DNA from: DATBSL01 sp964561785
GTDB taxonomy: Bacteria > Acidobacteriota > Vicinamibacteria > Fen-336
Assembly (NCBI GenBank): GCA_964561785.1
Contig: CAZLRF010000011.1
Span: 1 to 64,000 of the forward strand
DNA: 64,000 nucleotides
Direction of reading: 5' to 3'
Made by a program: the position numbers and the translations under genes. Under the pieces are notes generated by a model. The model was given only the letters and a program-made list of their open reading frames with translations, was not told the origin of the DNA and did no database searches. How positions within the stretch are numbered: position 1 is the stretch's first letter; each line of letters starts with the position of its first letter. Below, in pieces: positions 41,152-49,907 of this stretch.

Positions 41152-41161
41152 ATGGTATCCT
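41152..41161. promoter_or_regulatory. Overlapping divergent -10 boxes of argA and the hydroxyacid dehydrogenase gene
   Basis: TACCAT on the minus strand (41157-41152) is 6 bases from the argA GTG. TATCCT on the plus strand (41156-41161) is 13 bases from the dehydrogenase ATG. The two boxes share bases, so initiation in one direction should interfere with the other. For argA a TTTTCA is found 18 bases upstream of the box. Confidence 0.4.
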
Positions 41162-41174
41162 CGGCCGGCTCCCC

Positions 41175-42290
41175 ATGAAAAAGACCGTCCGGATCTTCGC
41201 CACGTGCGACATCGGGAACGACGCGCTCGATCGCCTGCGGTCGAAGGGCTGGGAGGTCGAGGTGTACCCCGGGCCGCAGCCCCCGCCGAAGGAGCTCGTC
41301 CTCGAGAAGGTGCGCTCGGGGATCGCCGCCCTCCTCACCACGCTGCGCGACCGCATCGACGAGGAGGTGTTCGCCGCCGGGGCGGCGGCGGGGCTGCGCG
41401 TCGTGTCCCAGATCGCGGTCGGCGTCGACAACATCGACCGCGCCGCGGCGAACCGGTACCGGATCCCCTTCACGCACACCCCGGACGTCCTCACCAACGC
41501 CACCGCCGAGTACGCCTTCTTCATGCTCGGCGCGGTCGCCCGGCGGCTCTACCCGGCCGAGGAGCAGGTCCGCAACCACGAGTGGACGACCTGGCACCCG
41601 TACCTCCCCTGGCTGGGGGACGAGGTGACGGGCAAGACGCTGGCCGTGGTCGGCGCCGGCCGGATCGGCCAGAGCATGGTCCAGAAGGCGGTCGGCTTCG
41701 ACATGGACGTGCTCTGCCACAGCCCCTCGCCCTCTCTCGCCCTCGGGGCGTTCGTGGCGGCCGTCCAGCGCGTCATGGACCTGCGCGAGCGGGAGCGGCT
41801 GTCGAAGCGCCGGCAGCGGATCGAGGCCGTCTCGCTCGAGGAGGCCCTGCGGCGGGCGGACTTCGTCTCGCTCCACGTGCCGCTCACGATGCCGGGCACG
41901 GCGAAGGAGCCGACCTTCCACCTGATCGACGAGGCGCGGCTGCGGCTCATGAAGCCGACCGCGTACCTGGTCAACACCGCTCGAGGGCCCGTCGTGGACG
42001 AAGCGGCTCTCGCGAAGGCCCTGCGGGAGGGCTGGATCGCGGGGGCGGCGCTCGACGTCTTCGAGAGGGAGCCTCTCCCCGCGGACAGCCCGCTGCGCGA
42101 CGAGGCGCTCGTCGGGAAGCTCCGCCTGTTTCCGCACGCCGCCTCCGCCGCGCGCGCCACCCGCCTCTCGGCCGACCCCGACGTCGGGATGGCCGGCCGC
42201 TGCGTGCAGGGCGCGATCGACGTCCTCGAGGGCCGCTACGGAGGAGACCCGGCGAAGATGCCCTTCGTCGCCAACAAGGAAGCCTTCTGA
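41175..42290 (+). CDS. D-isomer-specific 2-hydroxyacid dehydrogenase
   Basis: This 371-residue NAD(P)-dependent dehydrogenase interconverts a 2-oxo acid and its D-2-hydroxy acid. Seen are GVDNIDRAAA, the dinucleotide motif VVGAGRIGQSM, and the catalytic residues Arg (VNTARGPVVDE), Glu (LDVFEREPLP) and His (FPHAAS). Glyoxylate/hydroxypyruvate reductases look similar. An insertion of about 35 residues after the Rossmann core (SPSLALGAFVAAVQRVMDLRE...) lengthens it beyond the usual 320-340. The ATG has no Shine-Dalgarno sequence and the leader would be only about 7 bases. It is divergent from argA. Confidence 0.92.
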   Translation: MKKTVRIFATCDIGNDALDRLRSKGWEVEVYPGPQPPPKELVLEKVRSGIAALLTTLRDRIDEEVFAAGAAAGLRVVSQIAVGVDNIDRAAANRYRIPFTHTPDVLTNATAEYAFFMLGAVARRLYPAEEQVRNHEWTTWHPYLPWLGDEVTGKTLAVVGAGRIGQSMVQKAVGFDMDVLCHSPSPSLALGAFVAAVQRVMDLRERERLSKRRQRIEAVSLEEALRRADFVSLHVPLTMPGTAKEPTFHLIDEARLRLMKPTAYLVNTARGPVVDEAALAKALREGWIAGAALDVFEREPLPADSPLRDEALVGKLRLFPHAASAARATRLSADPDVGMAGRCVQGAIDVLEGRYGGDPAKMPFVANKEAF

Positions 42291-42314
42291 CCGCGGAGGC
42301 CCCGTGGCTCTACC

Positions 42315-42329
42315 CGGAGGTCCCCTCCG
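42315..42329. terminator. Short hairpin between convergent dehydrogenase and cstA genes
   Basis: CGGAGG-TCC-CCTCCG lies in the 51-base gap between two convergent stop codons and could end both transcripts. There is no T-tract. Confidence 0.35.
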
Positions 42330-42341
42330 CCTGAGGGCGCT

Positions 42342-44018
42342 TCAGCGGGGCGCGCCTGCTGCCGCTCCTTCCGCTCGTGCGCTCCCGCGCGGCCTTCTCA
42401 GCGCCCCCCGCGCCTCGATCGCGACGGCGCCCGCCAGTACGATGAGCACCGAGCACAGCCCGGCGAGGAAGTTGTCCGGCCCCTCGCGGCCGACGCCCAG
42501 AAGCGCGGAGCGAACCTGCCAGGCGAGGGCGGCCACGGTGGTGGCGAGCAGCGCGAGGGCGGGGACCAGCGTGACGCGGCTCGCCGAGCCTCGCTCCACG
42601 AGCCAGCAGGACACGACGAGGAGGGCGAGCGCGCCCACGAGCTGGTTGGACGCGCCGAAGGCGGGCCACAGCACGCGCCACTGGCCCGAGAGAGCGAGAG
42701 CGCCCGCCGCGGCCACGATCACGAGGGTCGGAACGTAGCGGTTGCGCCAGCCGGTCAGCTCCTCGAGGAGGTATCGCCCGAGGCGGGTCGCCGTGTCGAG
42801 CGTCGTGAGGATGAAGAAGTTGAGGGCCATGATGGCGAACGTGGTCCCGTAGCCGCCGAGGAGCCACGACGTCAGCGAGCCGAAGCCCTCGCCGAAGGCG
42901 GCGATGGCGCCCCCGGGCGAGCGCAGGAGCTCCGCGTGGCGCGGCGCGGAGATCCCGGCCCCGACCGCGACGACCACGAGGGCGGCCACGAGCGACTCGG
43001 TCAGCATCGCCCCGTAGCCGATGCGGCAGGCGTGCGCCTCGCTCGCGAGCTGCTTGCACGTCGTCCCCGAGGACACGACGGAGTGGAACCCCGAGATCGC
43101 CCCGCAGGCGATCGTGACGAAGAGCAGCGGCCAGAGGGGGCCGGCCACCGGCCAGTCGGCGGGGAGGAACCCGTGGAAGGCCTCGGCCTGGAAGGGCGGC
43201 GAGGCCACGAGGGCGCCGAGCAGCCCGATGCCGATCGTGGCGAAGAGCACGTACGAGGAGAGGTAGTCGCGGGGCTGCAGCAGGTACTGGACGGGCAGCA
43301 CCGAAGCCGCCGTGCAGTAGGCGAGCAGGGCCAGCACCCAGAACGTCTCGGGGGCGAGGCCGAGGACCTGCGGGACCGGCGTGGGGAAGGCGTGGCCGAG
43401 GGCGAGGAGCGCGAGAACGGCGGCGAGGCCGGCCAGCGTGACGGCGGCGAGCCGGCCGCGCCCCGGCCGGCCTCGGTAGAGGAAGAAGCCGGCGGCGGTG
43501 GCCACCGGCAGGATGCCCCAGCTCGGGAGGACGATCTCCGGGGCCTGGAGGAACGTGCCCGCGGTGAGGACGGAGAAGACGGCGAGCACGAGGACGAGCG
43601 CGATCAGGATGAAGACCGAGAAGAGCGTCCGCGCCCGGCGCGTCACCACGCGCCCCGCCACCTCCGAGATCGACACCCCGCCGTGCCGGACCGACACGAG
43701 GAGCGACGAGAAGTCGGCGACCGCGCCCATGAGCACCCCGCCGAGGACGATCCACGCGATGGAGGGCGCCCAGCCCCAATAGGCGACGGCCAGCGCGGGA
43801 CCGACGATCGGTCCCGCCGCGCAGATCGAGGAGAAATGGTGGCCGAACAGGATTAGCCAGTGCTGCGCGGGGACGAAGTCGACCCCGTCGCAGCGGGTGT
43901 GGGCGGGCGTGGGCCGGGCGGGATCCACGCCGAGCAGGCGGGCCACGAGGCGCCCGTAGAGGAGGTAGCCCGCCCCGAGGAGGGCGACGACGGCCAGCAG
44001 CAGGGTTCGCGAGCTCAT
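42342..44018 (-). CDS. cstA: Carbon starvation protein CstA (pyruvate/peptide transporter family)
   Basis: This 558-residue polytopic inner-membrane protein carries the CstA signatures PAHTRCDGVDFVPAQHWLIL, FGHHFSSICAAGPIVGPA, GAISGFHSVVSSGTTCKQL, LNFFILTTLDTATRLGRYLL and FGASNQLVGALALLV. Family members import pyruvate or small peptides when carbon is scarce. The ATG at 44018 has a TATACT box 14 bases upstream and no clear Shine-Dalgarno sequence. It is divergent from the large ATPase regulator gene, 168 bp away. Confidence 0.94.
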   Translation of the reverse strand: MSSRTLLLAVVALLGAGYLLYGRLVARLLGVDPARPTPAHTRCDGVDFVPAQHWLILFGHHFSSICAAGPIVGPALAVAYWGWAPSIAWIVLGGVLMGAVADFSSLLVSVRHGGVSISEVAGRVVTRRARTLFSVFILIALVLVLAVFSVLTAGTFLQAPEIVLPSWGILPVATAAGFFLYRGRPGRGRLAAVTLAGLAAVLALLALGHAFPTPVPQVLGLAPETFWVLALLAYCTAASVLPVQYLLQPRDYLSSYVLFATIGIGLLGALVASPPFQAEAFHGFLPADWPVAGPLWPLLFVTIACGAISGFHSVVSSGTTCKQLASEAHACRIGYGAMLTESLVAALVVVAVGAGISAPRHAELLRSPGGAIAAFGEGFGSLTSWLLGGYGTTFAIMALNFFILTTLDTATRLGRYLLEELTGWRNRYVPTLVIVAAAGALALSGQWRVLWPAFGASNQLVGALALLVVSCWLVERGSASRVTLVPALALLATTVAALAWQVRSALLGVGREGPDNFLAGLCSVLIVLAGAVAIEARGALRRPRGSARAEGAAAGAPR

Positions 44019-44032
44019 GGCGGAGTCCGGGG

Positions 44033-44038
44033 AGTATA
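44033..44038 (-). promoter_or_regulatory. Candidate -10 box of cstA (TATACT)
   Basis: TATACT on the minus strand matches the consensus at five positions and lies 14 bases before the ATG, giving a leader of about 7 bases. The GTATAC core is palindromic. Confidence 0.4.
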
Positions 44039-44185
44039 CGAGATGGGTGAGGCCCCGTCCCCGGAGCCCGGCGCCCGCGATTCGAGGGTTGATCCGGGGA
44101 GGTGGGTGGCGCAGAATCCTCGCAGTCCCATCCAAGTCCGGACCGGACCGGGGCGCGGGGTCCCGGTGAAGCCGCGGGGGGAACG

Positions 44186-47100
44186 GTGTCGGCGGGCAGT
44201 CTCGAGCTTCGCTTCCTCGGGGAGATGGAGGTCGTCCGGGGCGGGGTCCGCCTGGAGCTGCCCCCGTCCAGGAAGACCCGCGGCCTGCTCGCCTATCTGG
44301 CTCTGACCGGCCGGCCCCACCGCCGGGACCGCCTCTGCGCCCTTCTCTGGGACGTGGCCGACGATCCCCGGGGGGCCCTCCGCTGGAGCCTGAGCCGCCT
44401 TCGCCCCCTCGTGGACGAGCCGGGGCGACCTCGCATCCTGGCGACGCGGGACAGCGTGGCCTTCGAGGCGGACGCCGCGCGGGTCGACATCCTCGACCTC
44501 CGCCGCCGGTGCTCTCACGGGCTCGACGCCGTGTCTCTCGACGAGCTGAAGGCGCTGGCCAACGAGTTCCGGGGCGAGCTCCTGGAGGGATTGGACCTCG
44601 GCGACTTCCTCGACTACCAGGCGTGGTGCGTGGCGGAGCGGGAGGAGGCGCGCAAGCTCCACGCCACCCTGCTGCGCGCTCTGGTGGCCCGCCTGGCGGC
44701 CGATCCCGAGGGGGCCCTGCCACACGCCCGTGCGCTCGCGTCCGTCGAACCGCTGGACGAGTCAGCCCGCGCCGGCCTCGTCAGCGTGCTCGCGGCCACG
44801 GGGCGGAGGCGGGAGGCCGAGCAGCAGTACGAGGCGGCGAGCCGCCTGCTGAAAGAGCTCGGTCGACCGGGCGCGGGGGAGCTGGAGGCCACCTGGCGGG
44901 GAAGCCGGGGGGCGGTCGTGGGCGCCCCAGCGCGGGAGCCCGTGCCCGCGGCCCCGGCGCCTGTCGCCTCCTCGCTCGTGGGGCGCGAGGAGGAGCGCCG
45001 GCGGATCCTGAGGGCGCTGGAGGAGTCGCGGCGCGACCGCAGCGCGCGGGCGGTGCTCCTGACCGGGGAGCCGGGGCTCGGCAAGTCGCGCCTCCTCGCC
45101 GAGCTGGGCGACGCCGGCCGCGCCCTCGGCGGCACCGTCCTCGAGGGGCGGGCATTCGAGGCCGAGGCGGGGCGGCCCTTCGGGCCGTGGATCGACGCAC
45201 TGCGCCAGCTGCCGCCGGGTGCATTGGGCCCGGCGGTCGCGGCGGACCTGCGGGCCCTCCTGCCGGAGATCGCCCGGGACGACGGCGCGCCGCAGAGCCG
45301 GGATCGGCTCTTCGGCGCCGTCGTCGAGCTGCTCGCCGCGCGGGCGGCCTCGTCGCCTCCCGTGGTCCTCGCCTTCGACGACGTGCACTGGCTCGACACC
45401 GCCTCCGCCGAGCTCCTCCACTACGTCGCCCGCACGTGCCGCCACCGGTCACTCGTCGTCGCTCTCGCCGCGCGAGCCGGCGAGCTCCACGACAACGAGA
45501 CCGCCCGGCGCACGCTGCGAGGCCTCCGCGAGAACGGCCTTCTCGTCGAGATCGCGCTCGGCCCCCTCGACCGCGAAGCGACGTGCAAACTCGTGCGCGG
45601 GGCGGCCCCGGACGTCGACGCGGAGACGGTGTTCTCCGAAAGCGGCGGCAACCCGCTCCTCGCCCTGGAGGTGGCGCGGGCGCTGCCGGCCCGCGACGGG
45701 CCGCTGCCCCGCTCGCTCACGGAGCTGATCCGCCACCGCGTCGAACGGCTGCCGTCCGAGGCGGGAGACGTCCTGCGCTGGGCCGCGGTCCTCGGGCACA
45801 GCTTCGACGTCGGGCGCCTCGGGGAGCTGATGGCCCTCGACCTCGACCGCCTCCTCGCCTCGCTCGAGCTCCTCGAGCGCCACGCCCTCCTGCGCACCGT
45901 GGAGGGCGCCTCGGCCGGGGCCTACGAGTTCGCTCACGAGGTGGTCCGCCGGGCCGTCTACTCCGAGGTCTCGCAGCCGCGCCGGCGGCTCATGCACCAG
46001 CGGGTGGCCGAGCGCCTCGGGGGGGCGGAGGCCGCGGAGGCCGTCGCCGCGGAGCTCGCCCACCACGCCGCCCTCGCCGGGGAGAGCGCCCTCGCGGCGC
46101 GCGCGTGCGTCCGGTCCGGGCGGCTGTTCCTGCGCCAGTTCGCGAACGCGGAGGCCTGGGCGGCGGCGCGGCGAGGTCGCCGCCACGCGGCCGAGGTGGA
46201 GGAGCCCGTGCGCACCGGCCTCCTGCTCGAGCTGCTGCAGGTGGAGCTGCAGGCCCGCCGCCCCGCCGACGTCGCGGGGGCGGCGGCCGAGCTCGAAGCG
46301 CTCGCCGAGAGGGCTCTCGACCAGGGCGACGCCGAGCACGCCCGGCTCGGGTTCCACATGCTCTCCTACCTGCGGTGGGAGGAAGGCGACCTCTCCGACG
46401 CGCAGCGCCACATGCTGCGGGCCGAGTTCGTGAGCCGCGCCGGCGACGAGGAGGCACAGGTCGTCGCGATGGCGGAGGCGGCGCGGTGTCTCGTCCTCCT
46501 CGAGCGCGATCTGCCGCGAGCGGAGGCCCTCGCCCTCGAGGCGAGCGCGCGCTCGTCGCGGGTGGGGGCGAGGCCGGCCGCGATCGCCGACGCCCAGGGC
46601 ATGCTCCGGCAGCACCAGGGCCGGCTCGCGGAAGCGGCGGAGCTGTTCGCCCAGGCGAGGGGCGAGGCTCGACGGGCGGGCGACGCCATGGGCGAGTTCC
46701 AGGCGCTGGAGCACCAGGTCGTCCTGTGCCAGGAGCGGGGCGACTGGATCGCCGCCCGCCGCCTCGCCGTGGACCTCGCCGCGCTCGGGGAGAAGCTGCG
46801 CGAGGGCAGCGAGGCCCCGTTCGCACGGGCGCTGCTCGCCCTCTCGCGCCGCGCTCTCGACGAGCCGGGCGCGGAGGAGGCGCTCGAGTCGGCGATCGAC
46901 GAGCTGCGCCGAGTCGACGCGAAGCTCCGTCTGGCCTACACGCTGACGCGCGCGGCCCGGCTGGACCTGGCCCGCGAGCGCGCTACCACGGCCCGGGAGC
47001 GAGCCCGCGAGGCGCGGGCCGCCGCCGCCGCCCTCGCCCGACCCACCGAGACCCTGCTCGCCGGCCTCACCCTGTGGAGGGCCTGCTGCGACCTGGGGGA

Positions 47101-47245
47101 GCCCGCGGAGGAGATGCTGCGCGAGCTTCGGGCCTCCGCGGCGGGGGCGGCGGAGGCGGCGCGCCGCGAGCTCGCCCTCCTCTCGGGCGACGTCGCGCGC
47201 GCGCAGGGGGCGGCGGCCGCCACGCGGCCGGAGGAGGGGGCATGA
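44186..47245 (+). CDS. AfsR/SARP-like regulator with BTAD and AAA ATPase domains
   Basis: This 1019-residue protein is read from GTG 44186, preceded by a run of G. The N-terminus has a winged-helix-like segment (LELRFLGEMEVVRGGVRLEL, RKTRGLLAYLALTGRPHRRD, LLWDVADDPRGALRWSLSRL) and a bacterial transcriptional activator domain with a helical-repeat start. A signal-transduction ATPase follows (Walker A GEPGLGKSRLL near residue 294, Walker B VVLAFDDVHWLD), and the C-terminal third is TPR-like helices. Such proteins switch on adjacent genes in response to ATP-dependent oligomerisation. The stop overlaps the DUF4242 gene by 4 bases, so that product may be its effector or ligand-binding partner. Confidence 0.88.
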   Translation: MSAGSLELRFLGEMEVVRGGVRLELPPSRKTRGLLAYLALTGRPHRRDRLCALLWDVADDPRGALRWSLSRLRPLVDEPGRPRILATRDSVAFEADAARVDILDLRRRCSHGLDAVSLDELKALANEFRGELLEGLDLGDFLDYQAWCVAEREEARKLHATLLRALVARLAADPEGALPHARALASVEPLDESARAGLVSVLAATGRRREAEQQYEAASRLLKELGRPGAGELEATWRGSRGAVVGAPAREPVPAAPAPVASSLVGREEERRRILRALEESRRDRSARAVLLTGEPGLGKSRLLAELGDAGRALGGTVLEGRAFEAEAGRPFGPWIDALRQLPPGALGPAVAADLRALLPEIARDDGAPQSRDRLFGAVVELLAARAASSPPVVLAFDDVHWLDTASAELLHYVARTCRHRSLVVALAARAGELHDNETARRTLRGLRENGLLVEIALGPLDREATCKLVRGAAPDVDAETVFSESGGNPLLALEVARALPARDGPLPRSLTELIRHRVERLPSEAGDVLRWAAVLGHSFDVGRLGELMALDLDRLLASLELLERHALLRTVEGASAGAYEFAHEVVRRAVYSEVSQPRRRLMHQRVAERLGGAEAAEAVAAELAHHAALAGESALAARACVRSGRLFLRQFANAEAWAAARRGRRHAAEVEEPVRTGLLLELLQVELQARRPADVAGAAAELEALAERALDQGDAEHARLGFHMLSYLRWEEGDLSDAQRHMLRAEFVSRAGDEEAQVVAMAEAARCLVLLERDLPRAEALALEASARSSRVGARPAAIADAQGMLRQHQGRLAEAAELFAQARGEARRAGDAMGEFQALEHQVVLCQERGDWIAARRLAVDLAALGEKLREGSEAPFARALLALSRRALDEPGAEEALESAIDELRRVDAKLRLAYTLTRAARLDLARERATTARERAREARAAAAALARPTETLLAGLTLWRACCDLGEPAEEMLRELRASAAGAAEAARRELALLSGDVARAQGAAAATRPEEGA

Positions 47246-47769
47246 CCACGGTCGTCGTCGAGAGGACGTTCGCCCTTCCCGTCGCCTTCGAGGACGTCCA
47301 GGCAATCGAGGAGCGCGGGGCCTGGTGCCTCGAGGCCCACGGCGTGCGCTTCCTCCGGACCTGGTTCTCCCGGGACAGGCGGCGCATGATCTGCCTCTAC
47401 GAGGCGCCCGACGCCGAGTCCGTGCGCCTCGCGCAGGAGAAGGCGGGCGTGCCCTTCGAGACCGCCTGGGCCGCGCAGGTCATCCTTCATGCGGAGCCCG
47501 GGGCCGAGGGAGAGGCGATCGTCGTCGAGCGCCGCCTGCCGCAGCCGCTCGACGAAGCCGGGATCCGGGGCGCCGTCGCGGGCGGGTCGTGGTGCCTCCA
47601 GAAGCACGGCTGCCGCATCCTCGCGACCTATCTCGCCGGGGACGGGCGGCGCTGCCTGTGCGTCTTCCAGGCCCCGGACGCCGAGTCGGTCCGCCAGGCC
47701 CAGAAGCGGATGGGGATGCCGTTGGAGACGGCCTGGCCGGCGACGGTCCACGAGCCCCCCGCCTCCTAA
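47242..47769 (+). CDS. Tandem DUF4242 (SCO4226-like) protein
   Basis: This 175-residue protein consists of two copies of a domain of about 80 residues. Each starts with VVVERTF/VVERRL-P and ends with APDAESVR-x-AQ-(E/K)-(K/R)-x-G-x-P-x-ETAW. The His of the family, which in the Streptomyces relative helps bind nickel, lies in WCLEAHGVRFLRT and WCLQKHGCRILAT. No signal peptide is visible. It begins in an ATGA overlap with the large regulator gene. The function is unknown; a metal- or ligand-binding partner of the regulator is inference. Confidence 0.8.
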   Translation: MTTVVVERTFALPVAFEDVQAIEERGAWCLEAHGVRFLRTWFSRDRRRMICLYEAPDAESVRLAQEKAGVPFETAWAAQVILHAEPGAEGEAIVVERRLPQPLDEAGIRGAVAGGSWCLQKHGCRILATYLAGDGRRCLCVFQAPDAESVRQAQKRMGMPLETAWPATVHEPPAS

Positions 47770-47969
47770 AGACGCGACCGCACCGCCGCTCCACGCCGGC
47801 CTTCCACCGCACACCGGGTCGCCGACTCCAAGAGGCCCCGTTTCAACGACTTGAGGGCCCCACGGGAGTTTCCACGGCCGCTCCCACGGTCCCTCACACG
47901 GTCCCGTCGTCTCTTGTACTCGAAGGCCGGCCGCAAGAGGGCGGGCCGGCGAGGCAAGGAGAGACAGGC

Positions 47970-48548
47970 ATGCACGCAACCGAGACGAAGAAGGACCGCG
48001 GGCCCCGCAACGGCGTCGACACCCCCACGCTCTTCGCGACGCTCGACGCGGTGAGGAGCCAGCCCGACCTCGCGAAGTTCCAGTTCCGGGTGTCGAACCG
48101 CTGGGTCAAGGGGACGAACAGCCGGAGCCGTATGGAGTCGTTCGCCGGCGCCGGTGGCGAGCACGAGCACAAGCGGGTCTGCGAGTACGACGCCGACCAC
48201 CCCGCCGTGCTCGTGGGCGGGGACGAGGGGCCCACCCCCGTCGAGTTCCTGCTCCACGGGCTCGCCGCGTGCATCACCGCCGGCATCGCCAACATCGCCG
48301 CCGCCCGCGGCGTGACGCTGACCGAGGTCACCTCGCGGATCGAAGGAGACATCGACCTGCGCGGGATCCTCGGGCTGTCGAACGAGGTGCGCAACGGCTA
48401 CCAGGGGATCCGGGCCACGTTCGACATCAAGGGCGACGCCCCGGCCGAGAAGCTGCGCGAGATCGTCGAGCAGTCCCGGGCGCGCTCCGCGGTGTTCGAC
48501 GTGCTCACCAACGGCGTCCCCGTCGAGGTCGCGGTGAACGCGGCCTGA
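47970..48548 (+). CDS. OsmC family protein
   Basis: This 192-residue OsmC-fold protein has the peroxidatic-type Cys in LLHGLAACITAGIANIAA. In the second conserved region (RSAVFDVLTNGVPVEV) the resolving Cys of the Ohr/OsmC peroxidases is replaced, as in the YhfA-like branch, so thiol peroxidase activity is uncertain. The Arg in WVKGTNSRSRMESF is in the expected strand. The ATG at 47970 follows AAGGAGAG. It starts a run of same-strand genes (two flavoproteins, epimerase remnant, MaoC, EamA) that may form a small detoxification or catabolic set. The preceding 200 bases hold no gene and no clear promoter. Confidence 0.88.
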   Translation: MHATETKKDRGPRNGVDTPTLFATLDAVRSQPDLAKFQFRVSNRWVKGTNSRSRMESFAGAGGEHEHKRVCEYDADHPAVLVGGDEGPTPVEFLLHGLAACITAGIANIAAARGVTLTEVTSRIEGDIDLRGILGLSNEVRNGYQGIRATFDIKGDAPAEKLREIVEQSRARSAVFDVLTNGVPVEVAVNAA

Positions 48549-48651
48549 CCGCGCCTCGTCGGCGGCCGGCCCTGCGTCGAAGGGCGCGGCCGGCCGTCGG
48601 CGCGGGTCGTTCGGGCGACGAGAGTCGAGAAGAGGAAGAGAGGAGGCGGTC

Positions 48652-49884
48652 ATGCGGCGGACCGAGGCGGTCGTGATCGGCGGGGGGCAGGCGGGGCTCG
48701 CGACGAGCCGCTGCCTCGTCGACGCCGGCGTCGACCACGTCGTTCTCGAGCGCGGCCGCGTGGCGGAGCGGTGGCGCCGCTCGAGCTGGGACTCGCTCCG
48801 GCTCCTGACCCCGAACTGGCAGAGCCGGCTCCCGGGTTTCCGCTACGACGGCGCCGACCCCGACGGGTACATGGCGGCGGGCGAGGTCATCGAGCACCTC
48901 GCCCGCTACGCCCGCTCGTTCCGCGCGCCCGTCGAGGAGGGCACCACCGTGCTCGCGGTCGAGCGGGGAGGTGTCGGCTACCGGGTGACGACCGACCGCG
49001 GGACCTGGGAGGCGCCGAGCGTCGTGATCGCCACCGGCCACTGCGACACCCCTTTCGTCCCCCCGGTCGCGCGGAGCCTGCCGGAGGACGTCGTGCAGGT
49101 GGTGCCGAGCCGTTACCGGAATCCCGGACAGCTCCCGCAGGGCGGCGTGCTCGTCGTGGGGGCGTCGTCCACGGGCGTGCAGCTCGCGGACGAGATCCAC
49201 GCCTCGGGTCGTCCGGTGACGCTCGCGGTGGGCCGCCACACCCGCCTCCCGCGGGTGTACCGCGGGCGCGACATCCTGTGGTGGCTCGACGCGATGGGGG
49301 TGTTCGACGAGTCGACCGCGGACGTCTTCGACCTCGCGGCCTCCCGCGCCCAGCCCTCCCTGCAGCTCGTCGGACGGCCCGACCGCGCGACCCTCGACCT
49401 CCCGGCTCTCGCCGCCCGCGGCGTGCGGCTCGCGGGCCGGGTCGCCGCGGCCCGCGGGGGGCGCGTGTTCTTCGACGACGACCTCGTGGCGCACACGATC
49501 GCCTCCGACGCGCGCCTCGCGCGGCTGCTGCAGCGCATCGACGTCTTCGCCGTGCGCACCGGGCTCGGCGTCGAGCCCCCCGAGCCGTTCCGGCCCTTCC
49601 TGTGGCCGGACCCCGCCCCGGCCAAGGTCGACCTGCGCGCGGAAGGAATCCGCAGCGTGGTGTGGGCCACGGGGTTCCGGCGCCTCTACCCATGGCTGAA
49701 GGTGCCCGTGCTCGACGAGCGGGGCGAGATCCGGCACGAGGGCGGCGTCACCGCCTTCCCCGGGCTGTACGTGATCGGCCTGTATTTCCTGCGCCGCCGC
49801 AAGTCGAGCTTCCTCGACGGGGTCGGCCAGGACGCGATGGACCTGACCGCGCACCTCGCCGCGCGCCTGCGGCGGGCGGCGTGA
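48652..49884 (+). CDS. FAD/NAD(P)-dependent monooxygenase-like oxidoreductase (CzcO/FMO type)
   Basis: This 410-residue flavoprotein has two dinucleotide folds, VVIGGGQAGLATSRCLVDAG for FAD and VLVVGASSTGVQLADEI for NAD(P), and between them SSWDSLRLLTPNWQSRLPG and ATGHCDTPFVPP. It ends with YVIGLYFLRRRKSSFLDGVG. These features place it with flavin monooxygenases and CzcO-like oxidoreductases, which hydroxylate or sulfoxidise small molecules. The ATG has AGGAGG upstream. It lies 103 bp after osmC and 23 bp before the next flavoprotein. Confidence 0.9.
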   Translation: MRRTEAVVIGGGQAGLATSRCLVDAGVDHVVLERGRVAERWRRSSWDSLRLLTPNWQSRLPGFRYDGADPDGYMAAGEVIEHLARYARSFRAPVEEGTTVLAVERGGVGYRVTTDRGTWEAPSVVIATGHCDTPFVPPVARSLPEDVVQVVPSRYRNPGQLPQGGVLVVGASSTGVQLADEIHASGRPVTLAVGRHTRLPRVYRGRDILWWLDAMGVFDESTADVFDLAASRAQPSLQLVGRPDRATLDLPALAARGVRLAGRVAAARGGRVFFDDDLVAHTIASDARLARLLQRIDVFAVRTGLGVEPPEPFRPFLWPDPAPAKVDLRAEGIRSVVWATGFRRLYPWLKVPVLDERGEIRHEGGVTAFPGLYVIGLYFLRRRKSSFLDGVGQDAMDLTAHLAARLRRAA

Positions 49885-49907
49885 GCGGGACGCCGAAGGG
49901 AGAAGCC

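Noticed and set aside
44033..44040. GTATAC as a plus-strand promoter for the AfsR-like regulator
   Set aside because: The core is palindromic and better placed for cstA; the plus-strand leader would be about 150 bases with no supporting -35.
44509..47769. A 1086-residue plus-strand frame overlapping the AfsR-like regulator
   Set aside because: Only its last 175 residues (DUF4242 from 47242) are a real protein; the rest is an Arg/Gly/Pro-rich shadow.
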